DNA of 64,000 nucleotides, taken from NCBI GenBank assembly GCA_050289805.1, contig JBNKGL010000008.1, positions 83,853 to 147,852 on the forward strand. Direction: 5' to 3'. Source of the stretch: JAUILA01 sp050289805 (lineage in GTDB: Bacteria > Bacteroidota > Bacteroidia > Cytophagales > Cyclobacteriaceae). The translations under genes and the position numbers were made by a program. Shown here piece after piece: positions 24,884 through 32,987 of the stretch (position 1 is its first letter; every line of letters starts with the position of its first letter). Below the pieces are notes generated by a model, which was given only the letters and a program-made list of their open reading frames with translations, was not told the origin of the DNA and made no database searches.

Positions 24884-27619
24884 ATGGAAAAATATGTTTA
24901 TAAATTCGGAAACGGAACAGCTGACGGTAATTCCGGAATGAAGGACCTCCTGGGTGGCAAGGGTGCCAATCTTGCTGAAATGGCAAAAATTGGTATACCC
25001 CTGCCTCCCGGATTTACCATTACAACCGACGTTTGCAAACTCTTCCAGCAGAAGGGAAGGCAGGCTATTCATGATATGATCTTTGATCAGGCGCTGGATG
25101 GTCTGCATTTCATTCAGGACGTCATGGGCACTGATTTTGGAAGCAGTGAAAACCCGTGTTTGCTATCAGTTCGTTCCGGCGCGAAACAGTCGATGCCCGG
25201 TATGATGGACACGGTTCTTGATATCGGTCTTAATGACGAAGCTGTAGAAGGTCTTGCCAAACTCACAGGTAAAGATCATTTTGCGTGGGATGCATACCGA
25301 CGTCTCATCCAGATGTATGGAGATGTTGTGATGAAGGTCGTGGATGAACACGGTGAAAATCCCTATGAAACAATCCTTGAGGAAGAAAAACGTAAATATG
25401 GTAAGCGTTATGATAAGGACCTGACGGTTGAACAGCTGAAAGAACTTGTTCAGCTCTATAAGGCAGTAACCTTAAAATATGCCGGAAAGCCTTTCCCGCA
25501 GGATCCCAAAGATCAGATCTGGGGCGCCATTATGGCTGTTTTTGAAAGCTGGAACACGCCAAGGGCAATACATTACCGCGAGATTCACGGGATTTCCAAT
25601 GATGGTGGAACAGCCGTGAATGTTCAGGCCATGGTTTATGGCAACATGGGTGACGAATCAGCTTCCGGCGTGGCCTTTACCCGGAATGCCGCAACAGGTG
25701 AAAATGTGTTCAACGGGGAATATCTGATTGATGCCCAGGGCGAAGATGTCGTCGCGGGTATTCGAACACCACTTCAGATCACCTTAAAGGCTTCGAGGAA
25801 CTGGGCAGAATTTGCCCATGTAAGTGAAGAGGAGAGGGCTGCTGATTATCCTTCGCTGGAGGAATATATGCCCGAAATTTTTACTCAGCTCATGGATATC
25901 CGTGAACTTCTCGAAGAACATTTCCGGGATATGCAGGATGTGGAATTCACCATACAGGAAGGCCGTCTCTGGATGCTTCAGACCCGAACAGGTAAGCGTA
26001 CCGGAAGTGCAATGCTGAAAATTGCCAGGGATATGCGCGAAGAAGGACTGATCACCGACGAGGAGGCTTTATTACGACTGGATCCTGAAAAGTTGAATGA
26101 GCTTCTACATCCCGTATTTGAACAAGGTGCGCTTGACAAGGCTACCTTAATTGCCAACGGATTGCCCGCATCGCCGGGCGCCGCCACCGGCCGGATCGTT
26201 TTCTTCCAGGAAGATGTGTTCAAATATAAAGATCAAAATGAACCTGTCATCCTCGTGCGCATTGAAACATCAGCTGATGACCTTAAGGGAATGTATGCCG
26301 CTAACGGTATCCTTACCGCACGCGGAGGAATGACCAGTCATGCGGCTGTGGTTGCCCGCGGACTCGGCAAATGCTGTATCTCAGGAGCCGGAGCTCTCAA
26401 CATCGATTATCGCAACCTGACAATGACCGTTGGTGACGATGTATATCGTGAAGGGGACTACATATCATTGAATGGTTCAACTGGAAACGTATACTCCGGA
26501 AAGATAGATACAGTTCAACCTGAACTGACAGGTGATTTTGAAGAATTGATGGAGCTTGCTGATATGCACTCCCGTCTGAAAGTACGTGCAAATGCCGATA
26601 CACCTGATGCAGCCACAGTTGCCAGGCACTTTGGAGCGACTGGTATAGGCTTATGCCGTACTGAGCATATGTTCTTCGAAGGCGACCGTATTGTGGCTAT
26701 GCGCGAAATGATCCTCGCAGAAGATGAAGCCGGCAGGGAAAAAGCACTTAAAAAGCTTCTTCCAATGCAGCGTTCAGATTTTGAAGGAATTTTCAGGTCA
26801 ATGAAAGGATACCCGGTAACGATTCGCTTGCTGGATCCACCACTGCATGAATTTATTCCGTTTGAACTGGAAGAACAGGCCGTGGTTGCCAAATCACTTA
26901 ATGTACCTGTTGAGGAAATCACAAGAAAAGCAGAGCAGCTGCGCGAAGTGAACCCCATGCTGGGACACCGCGGCTGCCGTCTTGGCAATACCTTCCCCGA
27001 AATTACCCGCATGCAAGCCAGGGCCATCCTGGAGGCGGCACTGAATATTTCGGCCGAAGGACATGTGGTGACTCCCGAGATCATGGTACCCCTGGTCGGT
27101 GATTACAAAGAGCTGAAAATGCAGCGGGAAATAATCCTGAATGAGGCAAAACAGGTATTCGGACAAAAACATGCTTCAATCAAGTTTTCCATCGGTACCA
27201 TGATAGAGGTGCCACGAGCTGCCATTACTGCTGATAAAATAGCGAGATATGCTGATTTCTTTTCTTTCGGAACAAATGACCTTACCCAGATGACTTATGG
27301 ATTCTCACGAGATGACATGGGAACTTTTGTACCTGAATATCTGAAAAAAGGTTTACTGAAAGAAAGTCCGTTCAATGTCCTTGATACTGAAGGTGTTGGT
27401 TTCTTGGTTAAAACAGCCGTTGACCTGGGCTTGAAAACCAATAAAGAGCTGCATTTGGGTATCTGCGGCGAACACGGAGGTGATCCGTCGTCAATCGAGT
27501 TCTGTGATAAGGTTGGTTTGGATTATGTGAGTTGTTCTCCATTCCGTGTACCTATCGCCCGATTGGCCGCAGCGCAGGCAAACCTGAAGCATTCCAAAAA
27601 GGAACTTCAGGACGCCTGA
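24884..27619 (+). CDS. ppdK: Pyruvate, phosphate dikinase
   Basis: It interconverts pyruvate, ATP and phosphate with PEP, AMP and pyrophosphate. The nucleotide-binding N-terminal domain begins LLGGKGANLAEMAKIG. The swivelling histidine domain has GGMTSHAAVVARGLGK, with the catalytic His in TSHAA. The C-terminal TIM barrel has GLCRTEHMFF and the catalytic Cys in GICGEHGGDP. At 911 residues it is slightly longer than the usual 870-880. It follows xylA and could work toward glycolysis or gluconeogenesis from sugar-derived pyruvate. A strong terminator follows. Confidence 0.97.
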   Translation: MEKYVYKFGNGTADGNSGMKDLLGGKGANLAEMAKIGIPLPPGFTITTDVCKLFQQKGRQAIHDMIFDQALDGLHFIQDVMGTDFGSSENPCLLSVRSGAKQSMPGMMDTVLDIGLNDEAVEGLAKLTGKDHFAWDAYRRLIQMYGDVVMKVVDEHGENPYETILEEEKRKYGKRYDKDLTVEQLKELVQLYKAVTLKYAGKPFPQDPKDQIWGAIMAVFESWNTPRAIHYREIHGISNDGGTAVNVQAMVYGNMGDESASGVAFTRNAATGENVFNGEYLIDAQGEDVVAGIRTPLQITLKASRNWAEFAHVSEEERAADYPSLEEYMPEIFTQLMDIRELLEEHFRDMQDVEFTIQEGRLWMLQTRTGKRTGSAMLKIARDMREEGLITDEEALLRLDPEKLNELLHPVFEQGALDKATLIANGLPASPGAATGRIVFFQEDVFKYKDQNEPVILVRIETSADDLKGMYAANGILTARGGMTSHAAVVARGLGKCCISGAGALNIDYRNLTMTVGDDVYREGDYISLNGSTGNVYSGKIDTVQPELTGDFEELMELADMHSRLKVRANADTPDAATVARHFGATGIGLCRTEHMFFEGDRIVAMREMILAEDEAGREKALKKLLPMQRSDFEGIFRSMKGYPVTIRLLDPPLHEFIPFELEEQAVVAKSLNVPVEEITRKAEQLREVNPMLGHRGCRLGNTFPEITRMQARAILEAALNISAEGHVVTPEIMVPLVGDYKELKMQREIILNEAKQVFGQKHASIKFSIGTMIEVPRAAITADKIARYADFFSFGTNDLTQMTYGFSRDDMGTFVPEYLKKGLLKESPFNVLDTEGVGFLVKTAVDLGLKTNKELHLGICGEHGGDPSSIEFCDKVGLDYVSCSPFRVPIARLAAAQANLKHSKKELQDA

Positions 27620-27639
27620 CAAATGAGTGTGAAGTTGGG

Positions 27640-27668
27640 AAGGGTACCTTAGCGGGTACCCTTTTTTT
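27640..27668 (+). terminator. Intrinsic terminator after ppdK
   Basis: A perfect 9-bp stem (AAGGGTACC/GGTACCCTT) with a 6-base loop, running into a T-tract, 20 bases after the ppdK stop codon. Confidence 0.9.
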
Positions 27669-27713
27669 GTTTCATCAGGCTGATGTAATTTCGTAGCCTA
27701 AGTCCATTCCATT

Positions 27714-29021
27714 ATGAAGCATAGAACCCAGATTTTGTCGGCACTGTTCTTTTTTCTCTATTCAACTGTCGCTGTCGGTCAGCTGACCCGTTCGGAAAAG
27801 AAAATCATTTCTTCCGTGGAGGCCAACGGAGCAGCGCAATCTGAGCTACTTAAGCGTGTAGTAAATATCAACAGCGGCACCATGAATTTTGATGGCGTAC
27901 GGCAGGTCGGAAAAGTATTTCTTGAAGAGTTCGAAGACCTGGGATTTGAGACATCCTGGCTTGACGGTGATTCCTTTGGCAGGGCAGGACACCTGCTGGC
28001 TTCCCATGAGGGAGAAAAGGATAATGTGAAGATTATGCTTATCGGTCATCTCGATACGGTTTTTGAACCGGATCATCCATACCAATCCTTTCGGATGGAA
28101 GGTGATTCGATCATTCACGGCCCGGGAGTTGTTGACATGAAAGGGGGAGATGTTATCATCCTGTACGCGCTGCGGGCACTGAAGGAAGCCGGTGTTCTGA
28201 AGGATATGAATATCCGTGTTGTGATGACGGGGGATGAGGAGAAAAGTGGTCATCCACTGGCACGTTCGAAGCAAATTTTAGTTGAGACGGCCGAATGGGC
28301 AGATATCGCCATTGGGTTTGAGAATGGGGACAGTAATTACAGAACCGCGGTCATTTCCAGGAGGGGTTCAATAAGATGGAAACTGGAAGTGCAAGGGAAT
28401 GCGGCACATAGTTCCCAGGTATTTTCCGAAAGTGTTGGTGCCGGGTCAATTTATGAAACCTCCAGAATATTGAACGCCTTTTACCAGGAGCTTTCATCCG
28501 AGCCGCTTCTTACCTTTAATCCCGGTGTGATTCTTGGCGGCACCGCTGTAGAATTTGATGCAGGAAAGGATGGGGGAAGCGCGATCGGCAAGTCAAATGT
28601 TGTGGCGCAAACGACTATTGTTTCCGGTGATATCCGGGCTGTGTCTCCGGATCAACTCACCATGGCAAAAGAAACGATGAAAAGAATTGTCGCCGCACAC
28701 TTGCCGGGTACGGAAGCCACGATAACGTTTGAAGATGGCTACCCGCCTTTACCGCCATCGGAATCAAACAGGCAGCTTCTGGAAGTCTATAGTTCCGTTT
28801 CGTCTGATATTGGGATGGGTCCTGTTACCGCTGTTGATCCGATCAGGGCAGGTGCGGCGGATGTATCGTTTACCTCGGGCCTGGTGGATGCAGCCATGGA
28901 TGGCCTTGGGTTAAGCGGCGGGAATGATCATACGGCCCAGGAGTTTGGAGAGCTGAACCGATTGCCAGGCTTGACAATACGTGCCGCCTTACTGCTTTAC
29001 AGGCTGAATGAAAAAAAATAA
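27714..29021 (+). CDS. Secreted M20-family metallopeptidase (glutamate carboxypeptidase-like)
   Basis: A signal peptide (MKHRTQILSALFFFLYSTVAVGQ) leads to a dizinc peptidase. Expected metal ligands are the His in GHLDTVF, the Asp in GPGVVDMKGG, the Glu pair in TGDEEKSG and the His in GGNDHTAQEFGE. A dimerisation domain lies in the middle. The layout fits the M20/M25/M40 family close to CPG2-type glutamate carboxypeptidases. It probably trims peptides or amides in the periplasm. The 3' end of the gene supplies the T-tract for the opposing thioredoxin terminator. Confidence 0.88.
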   Translation: MKHRTQILSALFFFLYSTVAVGQLTRSEKKIISSVEANGAAQSELLKRVVNINSGTMNFDGVRQVGKVFLEEFEDLGFETSWLDGDSFGRAGHLLASHEGEKDNVKIMLIGHLDTVFEPDHPYQSFRMEGDSIIHGPGVVDMKGGDVIILYALRALKEAGVLKDMNIRVVMTGDEEKSGHPLARSKQILVETAEWADIAIGFENGDSNYRTAVISRRGSIRWKLEVQGNAAHSSQVFSESVGAGSIYETSRILNAFYQELSSEPLLTFNPGVILGGTAVEFDAGKDGGSAIGKSNVVAQTTIVSGDIRAVSPDQLTMAKETMKRIVAAHLPGTEATITFEDGYPPLPPSESNRQLLEVYSSVSSDIGMGPVTAVDPIRAGAADVSFTSGLVDAAMDGLGLSGGNDHTAQEFGELNRLPGLTIRAALLLYRLNEKK

Positions 29022-29040
29022 GGCCGAAAATCCGGCCTTA
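29011..29040 (-). terminator. Intrinsic terminator of the rhodanese-thioredoxin unit
   Basis: An 8-bp stem (TAAGGCCG against CGGCCTTA) with a 6-base loop; on the minus strand it is followed by a T-tract (29011-29018 read in reverse). The T-tract overlaps the last codons of the M20 peptidase gene. On the plus strand there is no good T-run. Confidence 0.8.
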
Positions 29041-29045
29041 TGTGG

Positions 29046-29369
29046 TTATGCTTTTGCGGGCATATATTGTTTTAAGATATGTTCCAGCGGGGTTACCTGA
29101 ACCACACCGGATTGTCTCCATTTTACTTCGCCCTTCTGGAAGACCATCAGTGTAGGGACTCCCTGAATCCTGTAATCCATCGCCAGCTGACGATTTTTGT
29201 CGACATCGATTTTTATGATTGTCGCATCATCACCAACGCGCGTCTTCAATTCCTGAAGTATGGGCGCCATCATTTGACACGGGCCACACCACACTGCAGA
29301 AAAATCGACGAGGACGGGCTTTTCTGATTTGATCAGCTCATCAAATGAGGTGTTTGGTTTATCTGCCAT
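29046..29369 (-). CDS. trxA: Thioredoxin
   Basis: A 107-residue cytoplasmic thioredoxin with the active site WCGPC (C28 and C31) and the cis-proline segment GVPTLMVF. No signal peptide is present. It reduces disulfides in client proteins. It starts one base after the stop of the rhodanese gene, so the two are co-transcribed; a shared role in sulfane sulfur or thiol repair is likely. Confidence 0.93.
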   Translation of the reverse strand: MADKPNTSFDELIKSEKPVLVDFSAVWCGPCQMMAPILQELKTRVGDDATIIKIDVDKNRQLAMDYRIQGVPTLMVFQKGEVKWRQSGVVQVTPLEHILKQYMPAKA

Positions 29370-29370
29370 T

Positions 29371-29658
29371 TTAACTTGCCTTTTGTGATAATATATAATT
29401 TACGTCGGTCCATGAACCGGCATTATAACATTCAATTCCCAGTTGTGAAAGATAGTCTGCTGCCTGTCCGCTCCGGTTGCCACTTCGGCAACATAAGATT
29501 AACGGTTGTTCCATGCTTCTTAGTTCCTCAAGCCGCATGCTAACTTCATTCAATGGTATATTGATGCTCCCGGGGGCGTTCGCACCAGAGAATTCCTGCG
29601 GTGTACGAACATCAATAACGGGTGCACCATTTAAAATATATTCTTCGATTTTATTCAT
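29371..29658 (-). CDS. Single-domain rhodanese
   Basis: A 95-residue protein consisting of one rhodanese domain: VIDVRTPQEFSGANAPGSIN near the start and the active-site loop CRSGNRSGQA, with C57 as likely catalytic residue after another cysteine (LILCCRSG). It transfers sulfane sulfur between thiols. There is no signal peptide, so it acts in the cytoplasm. Thioredoxin, encoded one base downstream, is a common acceptor or reductant for such enzymes. Confidence 0.92.
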   Translation of the reverse strand: MNKIEEYILNGAPVIDVRTPQEFSGANAPGSINIPLNEVSMRLEELRSMEQPLILCCRSGNRSGQAADYLSQLGIECYNAGSWTDVNYILSQKAS

Positions 29659-29779
29659 TTCTGTCTTTTAATTTTAAAGATTTATACAAAATAACGGGGA
29701 TTTACCACGCAGGTTTGTAACTCTTGTTACACAGAAAAGTCCTCTACTGTCTCATCTTTACAATTCAAATTTTATCATC

Positions 29780-29947
29780 ATGAAGTCAAATGTCGTCCCT
29801 AAGAAAGTCTATGATGAAATCGCAGCCATGATATCCAATCCGGATAGTGTTGTAGGTATAGACGCCAAGGAAACTCATATAATCATTATTTATAAATTGT
29901 TGGAAATTGAAAAACGAATCAGCGCAATCGAAGAAAAACTATCGTAA
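29780..29947 (+). CDS. Small helical protein of unknown function, 55 residues
   Basis: An ATG at 29780 opens 55 codons: MKSNVVPKKVYDEIAAM, a middle with NPDSVVGIDAKETH, and a C-terminal helix LLEIEKRISAIEEKL with heptad-like spacing. It has no signal or membrane segment. The gene immediately downstream begins four bases after its stop, which suggests a two-gene unit and supports it being real. I do not recognise the family. Confidence 0.5.
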   Translation: MKSNVVPKKVYDEIAAMISNPDSVVGIDAKETHIIIIYKLLEIEKRISAIEEKLS

Positions 29948-29951
29948 ACTA

Positions 29952-30146
29952 ATGATGCCGCTGTTGGCGAGTCTTACACTGGGGCTTGCGCCGTTTCTTC
30001 CGGAGCCGCATATCGTGGGTAAACTCAGATGGATCATGGGGGGTGGTGTTGGGATGGAGCAAATGGATTATTTTGATCTCGTTCTGCATGGCTTCCCGTG
30101 GGTGTGGCTTGCCATATCCATTGTCATGATGGTTAAGAACAGATGA
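29952..30146 (+). CDS. Small conserved membrane protein, 64 residues
   Basis: Starting at the ATG at 29952, the protein reads MMPLLASLTLGLAPFLPEPH, then GKLRWIMGGGVGMEQMDYFD and a second hydrophobic segment ending MMVKNR. Two short TM helices flank a loop. The PFxPEPHIxGKLRW core is one I associate with a widespread tiny protein family that databases often label RND transporter, a label with little basis. An upstream TTG would run into the previous gene. Function unknown. Confidence 0.6.
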   Translation: MMPLLASLTLGLAPFLPEPHIVGKLRWIMGGGVGMEQMDYFDLVLHGFPWVWLAISIVMMVKNR

Positions 30147-30207
30147 GGTTCTTGCTACAAACCTCTTAAAAGCTATGATTCAAAAACTGTAATAAAGATC
30201 AGACTCT

Positions 30208-30234
30208 TTTGCTTCAACGATCTGTTTGCTTCAA
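30208..30234 (+). promoter_or_regulatory. Direct repeat upstream of the PQQ dehydrogenase gene
   Basis: TTTGCTTCAA occurs twice (30208-30217 and 30225-30234) with a 17-base period, 25 bases before the start codon. It could be an activator site or part of the promoter; no consensus is recognised. Confidence 0.3.
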
Positions 30235-30259
30235 TGAAAATGCTCATTTATATTGAGCC

Positions 30260-32362
30260 ATGAAAAATATTGTTTGGCTCCTGCTGTCCGTTGCCGTGGC
30301 CGCTTGCTCATCAGGTACGAATTCAAATATTGAATGGCCGGTATCCGGGGGTGATTTTCAGCGAACCCAATTCAGTGCAGCTGCTTCCATTGATACCTCG
30401 AATGCAGAAAATTTACAGGTAGCCTGGGTGTATCGCACAGGAGATGCACAGGATCGTTCCCAAATTCAGTGCAATCCAATTGTATTGGATGGTAATCTTT
30501 TCGCGACGACTCCCACACTCCGGTTATTTGCCTTGAACGCTACCAGCGGAGAGGAGATATGGTCCTTCGATCCAAGGGATTATATCCCGGATTTGCCCAA
30601 TGGACTGAATACAAACAGAGGTGTCTCTTACTGGACAAACGGTACCGATCGTCGCATATTCTATGTGGTTGGTTTCTACCTGTTATCAGTTGATGCGTCG
30701 AACGGTATTCCTGATTTATCCTTTGGCGATCAGGGAAGGGTAGATTTGCGTGAAGGGCTGGACCGGGATATTGGATCCCTTTATGTGACGGCAACTTCTC
30801 CGGGAGTAATATTTAATGATCTGCTCATTTTGGGTTCCAGGGTAAGTGAGTCGAATCCTGCAGCTCCGGGGCATATCAGGGCTTTCAATGTAAGAACTGG
30901 AGAACGTCAATGGATCTTTCATACCATCCCGCATCCCGGCGAACCTGGTTACGAAACATGGGAGGACAGCACCGCATATCTGCGAACAGGAGGGGCAAAC
31001 TCATGGTCAGGACTGAGCCTGGATATGGCACGGGGTATGGTATTTGCTTCGACAGGTTCTGCGGCCTTTGATTTTTATGGCGGCGACAGGCTTGGAGATA
31101 ATTTGTACGCGAATTCCATACTTGCGCTGGATGCATCGACCGGGAAATATAAATGGCATTTTCAGACGATTCACCATGATGTATGGGATCGGGATTTACC
31201 AGCACCACCGGTACTGGCCACTATTCCTGTTAACGGGGAGAACAGGGATGTGGCAATTCAGGCAACCAAAACTGGCCTGATCTTCATCCTCGACAGGGAT
31301 ACCGGTTTGCCTGTATATCCTGTGAATGAAGTAAACGTTCCCACTGAAAACTCATTGCAGGGTGAGGTATTGTCACCAACCCAACCGATCCCCTCGAAAC
31401 CGGTGCCTTTCATGCGGCAGAAAATGACGATCGATGATCTGAACTCTTTGTTGCCGGATTCATCTTTCAACGCCTTGAAAGAGCGGTTTATGACATTCAA
31501 TTATGGACAAATGTTCTCTCCTCCGTCGGAAGAAGGTACGGTATTTTTTCCAGGTTTGGACGGGGGTGCAGAATGGGGCGGTTCGTCCTTTGATTCCGGT
31601 AATCAATTGCTGTTCATTAATGCCAATGAAGTCCCCTGGATCATAACCAATGTGAGGAAGGTGGGCAACATGGCAGATATGTCGGCGGGTAAGATTGTTT
31701 TCGAGGAACATTGTATGTCCTGCCATGGAAGTAAGCTGGAGGGAGCCGGAAATTATCCCGGACTAATCGGGGTAAAGATGAAAGTGGATGAATACGCCGT
31801 GAGCCAACTATTAAAATCTGGACGCGGGATGATGCCGGCGTTTTCATTTTTAAGTGATGATCAGGTGGCTTCTGTGACCGATTATATTCTGAATTTTTCA
31901 GATCGTTTGGATGACTTGCCGGCGGATACATCATTTTTCAGGGGTTATTCGATTCGTGGTTATGAGAAACTTCAGAGCGAGGAGGGATACCCGGCGATCG
32001 ATCCTCCCTGGGGTACTCTTAATGCAATTGACCTGGTTTCAGGCGAAATACGCTGGAAAATTCCGCTGGGCAATTACCCCGGACTTGATTCAATTGGTAT
32101 CCAAACCGGTACAGAGAATTATGGTGGTCCTGTTGCCACAAAAGGAGGGGTGGTTTTCATTGCGGCAACTCAGGATGAGATGTTCCGTGCTTTTCGGGCG
32201 CGGGATGGGAAATTGCTTTTCGAAACAAAATTGCCGGCGGCAGGATACGCTACACCGGCTGTTTACGAGTATGACGGAAAGCAATTCATAGTGATTGCAT
32301 GTGGAGGCGGAAAGCTGGGCACTCCATCGGGCGACTATTATGTGGCATTTTCACTGCCCTGA
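30260..32362 (+). CDS. PQQ-dependent dehydrogenase lipoprotein with inserted cytochrome c
   Basis: A 700-residue quinoprotein of the membrane glucose dehydrogenase type. The lipobox is VAAC (C16). The beta-propeller starts WPVSGGDFQRTQFSAA, with blade repeats such as LFALNATSGEEIWSFDP. Between about residues 465 and 560 a cytochrome c domain is inserted (CMSCHG, C485), and the last propeller blades follow it (GEIRWKIPLGNYPG). Substrate oxidation at PQQ would pass electrons to the attached heme and on to the respiratory chain at the periplasmic face. No PQQ biosynthesis genes are in the window. The sugar or alcohol substrate is unknown. Confidence 0.9.
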   Translation: MKNIVWLLLSVAVAACSSGTNSNIEWPVSGGDFQRTQFSAAASIDTSNAENLQVAWVYRTGDAQDRSQIQCNPIVLDGNLFATTPTLRLFALNATSGEEIWSFDPRDYIPDLPNGLNTNRGVSYWTNGTDRRIFYVVGFYLLSVDASNGIPDLSFGDQGRVDLREGLDRDIGSLYVTATSPGVIFNDLLILGSRVSESNPAAPGHIRAFNVRTGERQWIFHTIPHPGEPGYETWEDSTAYLRTGGANSWSGLSLDMARGMVFASTGSAAFDFYGGDRLGDNLYANSILALDASTGKYKWHFQTIHHDVWDRDLPAPPVLATIPVNGENRDVAIQATKTGLIFILDRDTGLPVYPVNEVNVPTENSLQGEVLSPTQPIPSKPVPFMRQKMTIDDLNSLLPDSSFNALKERFMTFNYGQMFSPPSEEGTVFFPGLDGGAEWGGSSFDSGNQLLFINANEVPWIITNVRKVGNMADMSAGKIVFEEHCMSCHGSKLEGAGNYPGLIGVKMKVDEYAVSQLLKSGRGMMPAFSFLSDDQVASVTDYILNFSDRLDDLPADTSFFRGYSIRGYEKLQSEEGYPAIDPPWGTLNAIDLVSGEIRWKIPLGNYPGLDSIGIQTGTENYGGPVATKGGVVFIAATQDEMFRAFRARDGKLLFETKLPAAGYATPAVYEYDGKQFIVIACGGGKLGTPSGDYYVAFSLP

Positions 32363-32364
32363 CA

Positions 32365-32748
32365 TCATTCTATTTCTTCAACCTTGTAAACAAAGTATTT
32401 GGTATCGCCCAGCCAAAACATTCTCACGAACTTCTCTTTATAAAAGAGCTTTACGCGTTTTCCATTTTCGATGGCATGATCTATGTCTTCCCGCACCTGG
32501 TCTTCACTGTCCCGAATGGTAAACTCCCATGTTGTAGGTATAACACCTTCGGACGAACTGGTGAGGCCGCCAATATTCATTTCACCTTCCCAGGTTTTAA
32601 TGATTGTTCCTTTGTGGCTGATTTTTATGGGTACACCCGCACGGTAACCATCGCTGTAATTGGCAAAATAGAGAAAAAGGAATATGATCAGGCCTAATAT
32701 TCCCAGGGACACGAATGTCCATTTTATTATTCGTTTCAGTAAATCCAT
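32365..32748 (-). CDS. Conserved single-TM membrane protein
   Basis: The 127-residue product has one TM helix (residues about 8-28) followed by NYSDGYRAGVPIKISHKG and WEGEMNIGG, then a soluble domain ending in WLGDTKYFVYKVEEIE. This is a small family widespread in Bacteroidota. It is often labelled 6-phosphogluconate dehydrogenase, but nothing in the sequence supports that: there is no Rossmann glycine motif and the chain is far too short. It converges with the PQQ dehydrogenase gene, two bases apart. Function unknown. Confidence 0.75.
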   Translation of the reverse strand: MDLLKRIIKWTFVSLGILGLIIFLFLYFANYSDGYRAGVPIKISHKGTIIKTWEGEMNIGGLTSSSEGVIPTTWEFTIRDSEDQVREDIDHAIENGKRVKLFYKEKFVRMFWLGDTKYFVYKVEEIE

Positions 32749-32842
32749 GTGGTCACATTTGGTTTCCGAAAATACAAAAATTCAATGTATTTAACATTCA
32801 AGATTACCGCATGTACTAAAAAAGACCTAAATGTACCCGGGA

Positions 32843-32876
32843 TTTGAACCTTTATCGGGTTCATTTTGTATCTTTA
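32843..32876 (+). promoter_or_regulatory. Possible promoter and inverted repeat before the desaturase gene
   Basis: TTTG at 32843 and TATCTTTA at 32869-32876 (one mismatch to TAnnTTTG) are 22 bases apart, close to the Bacteroidota -33/-7 pattern. An inverted repeat TGAACC-N7-GGTTCA (32845-32863) sits between them, where a repressor could block the promoter. Confidence 0.4.
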
Positions 32877-32914
32877 TGGTGTCGGCGGAACGCAGGGTGA
32901 GTTTTTAGCAAGGT

Positions 32915-32953
32915 CCCTTATTTTCTTCTGTGCAAGGGTGGGCTTATTTTTTT
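32915..32953 (+). terminator. Weak terminator-like hairpin in the desaturase leader
   Basis: CCCTT (32915) pairs with AAGGG (32934), with a short outer AAG/CTT pair, followed by ATTTTTTT. A competing pair GGGCTT (32940)/AAGCCC (32963) overlaps its 3' side. This could be an attenuator about 35 bases before the desaturase start; the stems are weak. Confidence 0.3.
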
Positions 32954-32987
32954 AATGTTTAGAAGCCCGTTATTTTATTAAAATTAT

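Noticed and set aside
27846..28274. 142-residue minus-strand frame in the M20 peptidase gene
   Set aside because: It is antisense to a gene with all metal-ligand motifs, and has no start context or domain of its own.
32365..32748. 6-phosphogluconate dehydrogenase, as homologues are often labelled
   Set aside because: It is 127 residues with one TM helix and has no dinucleotide-binding motif.
32840..32875. GGTTCAAATCC on the minus strand, like the T-arm of a tRNA or tmRNA
   Set aside because: The flanking bases do not form the 5-bp T-stem, and no acceptor, D or anticodon arm fits upstream.
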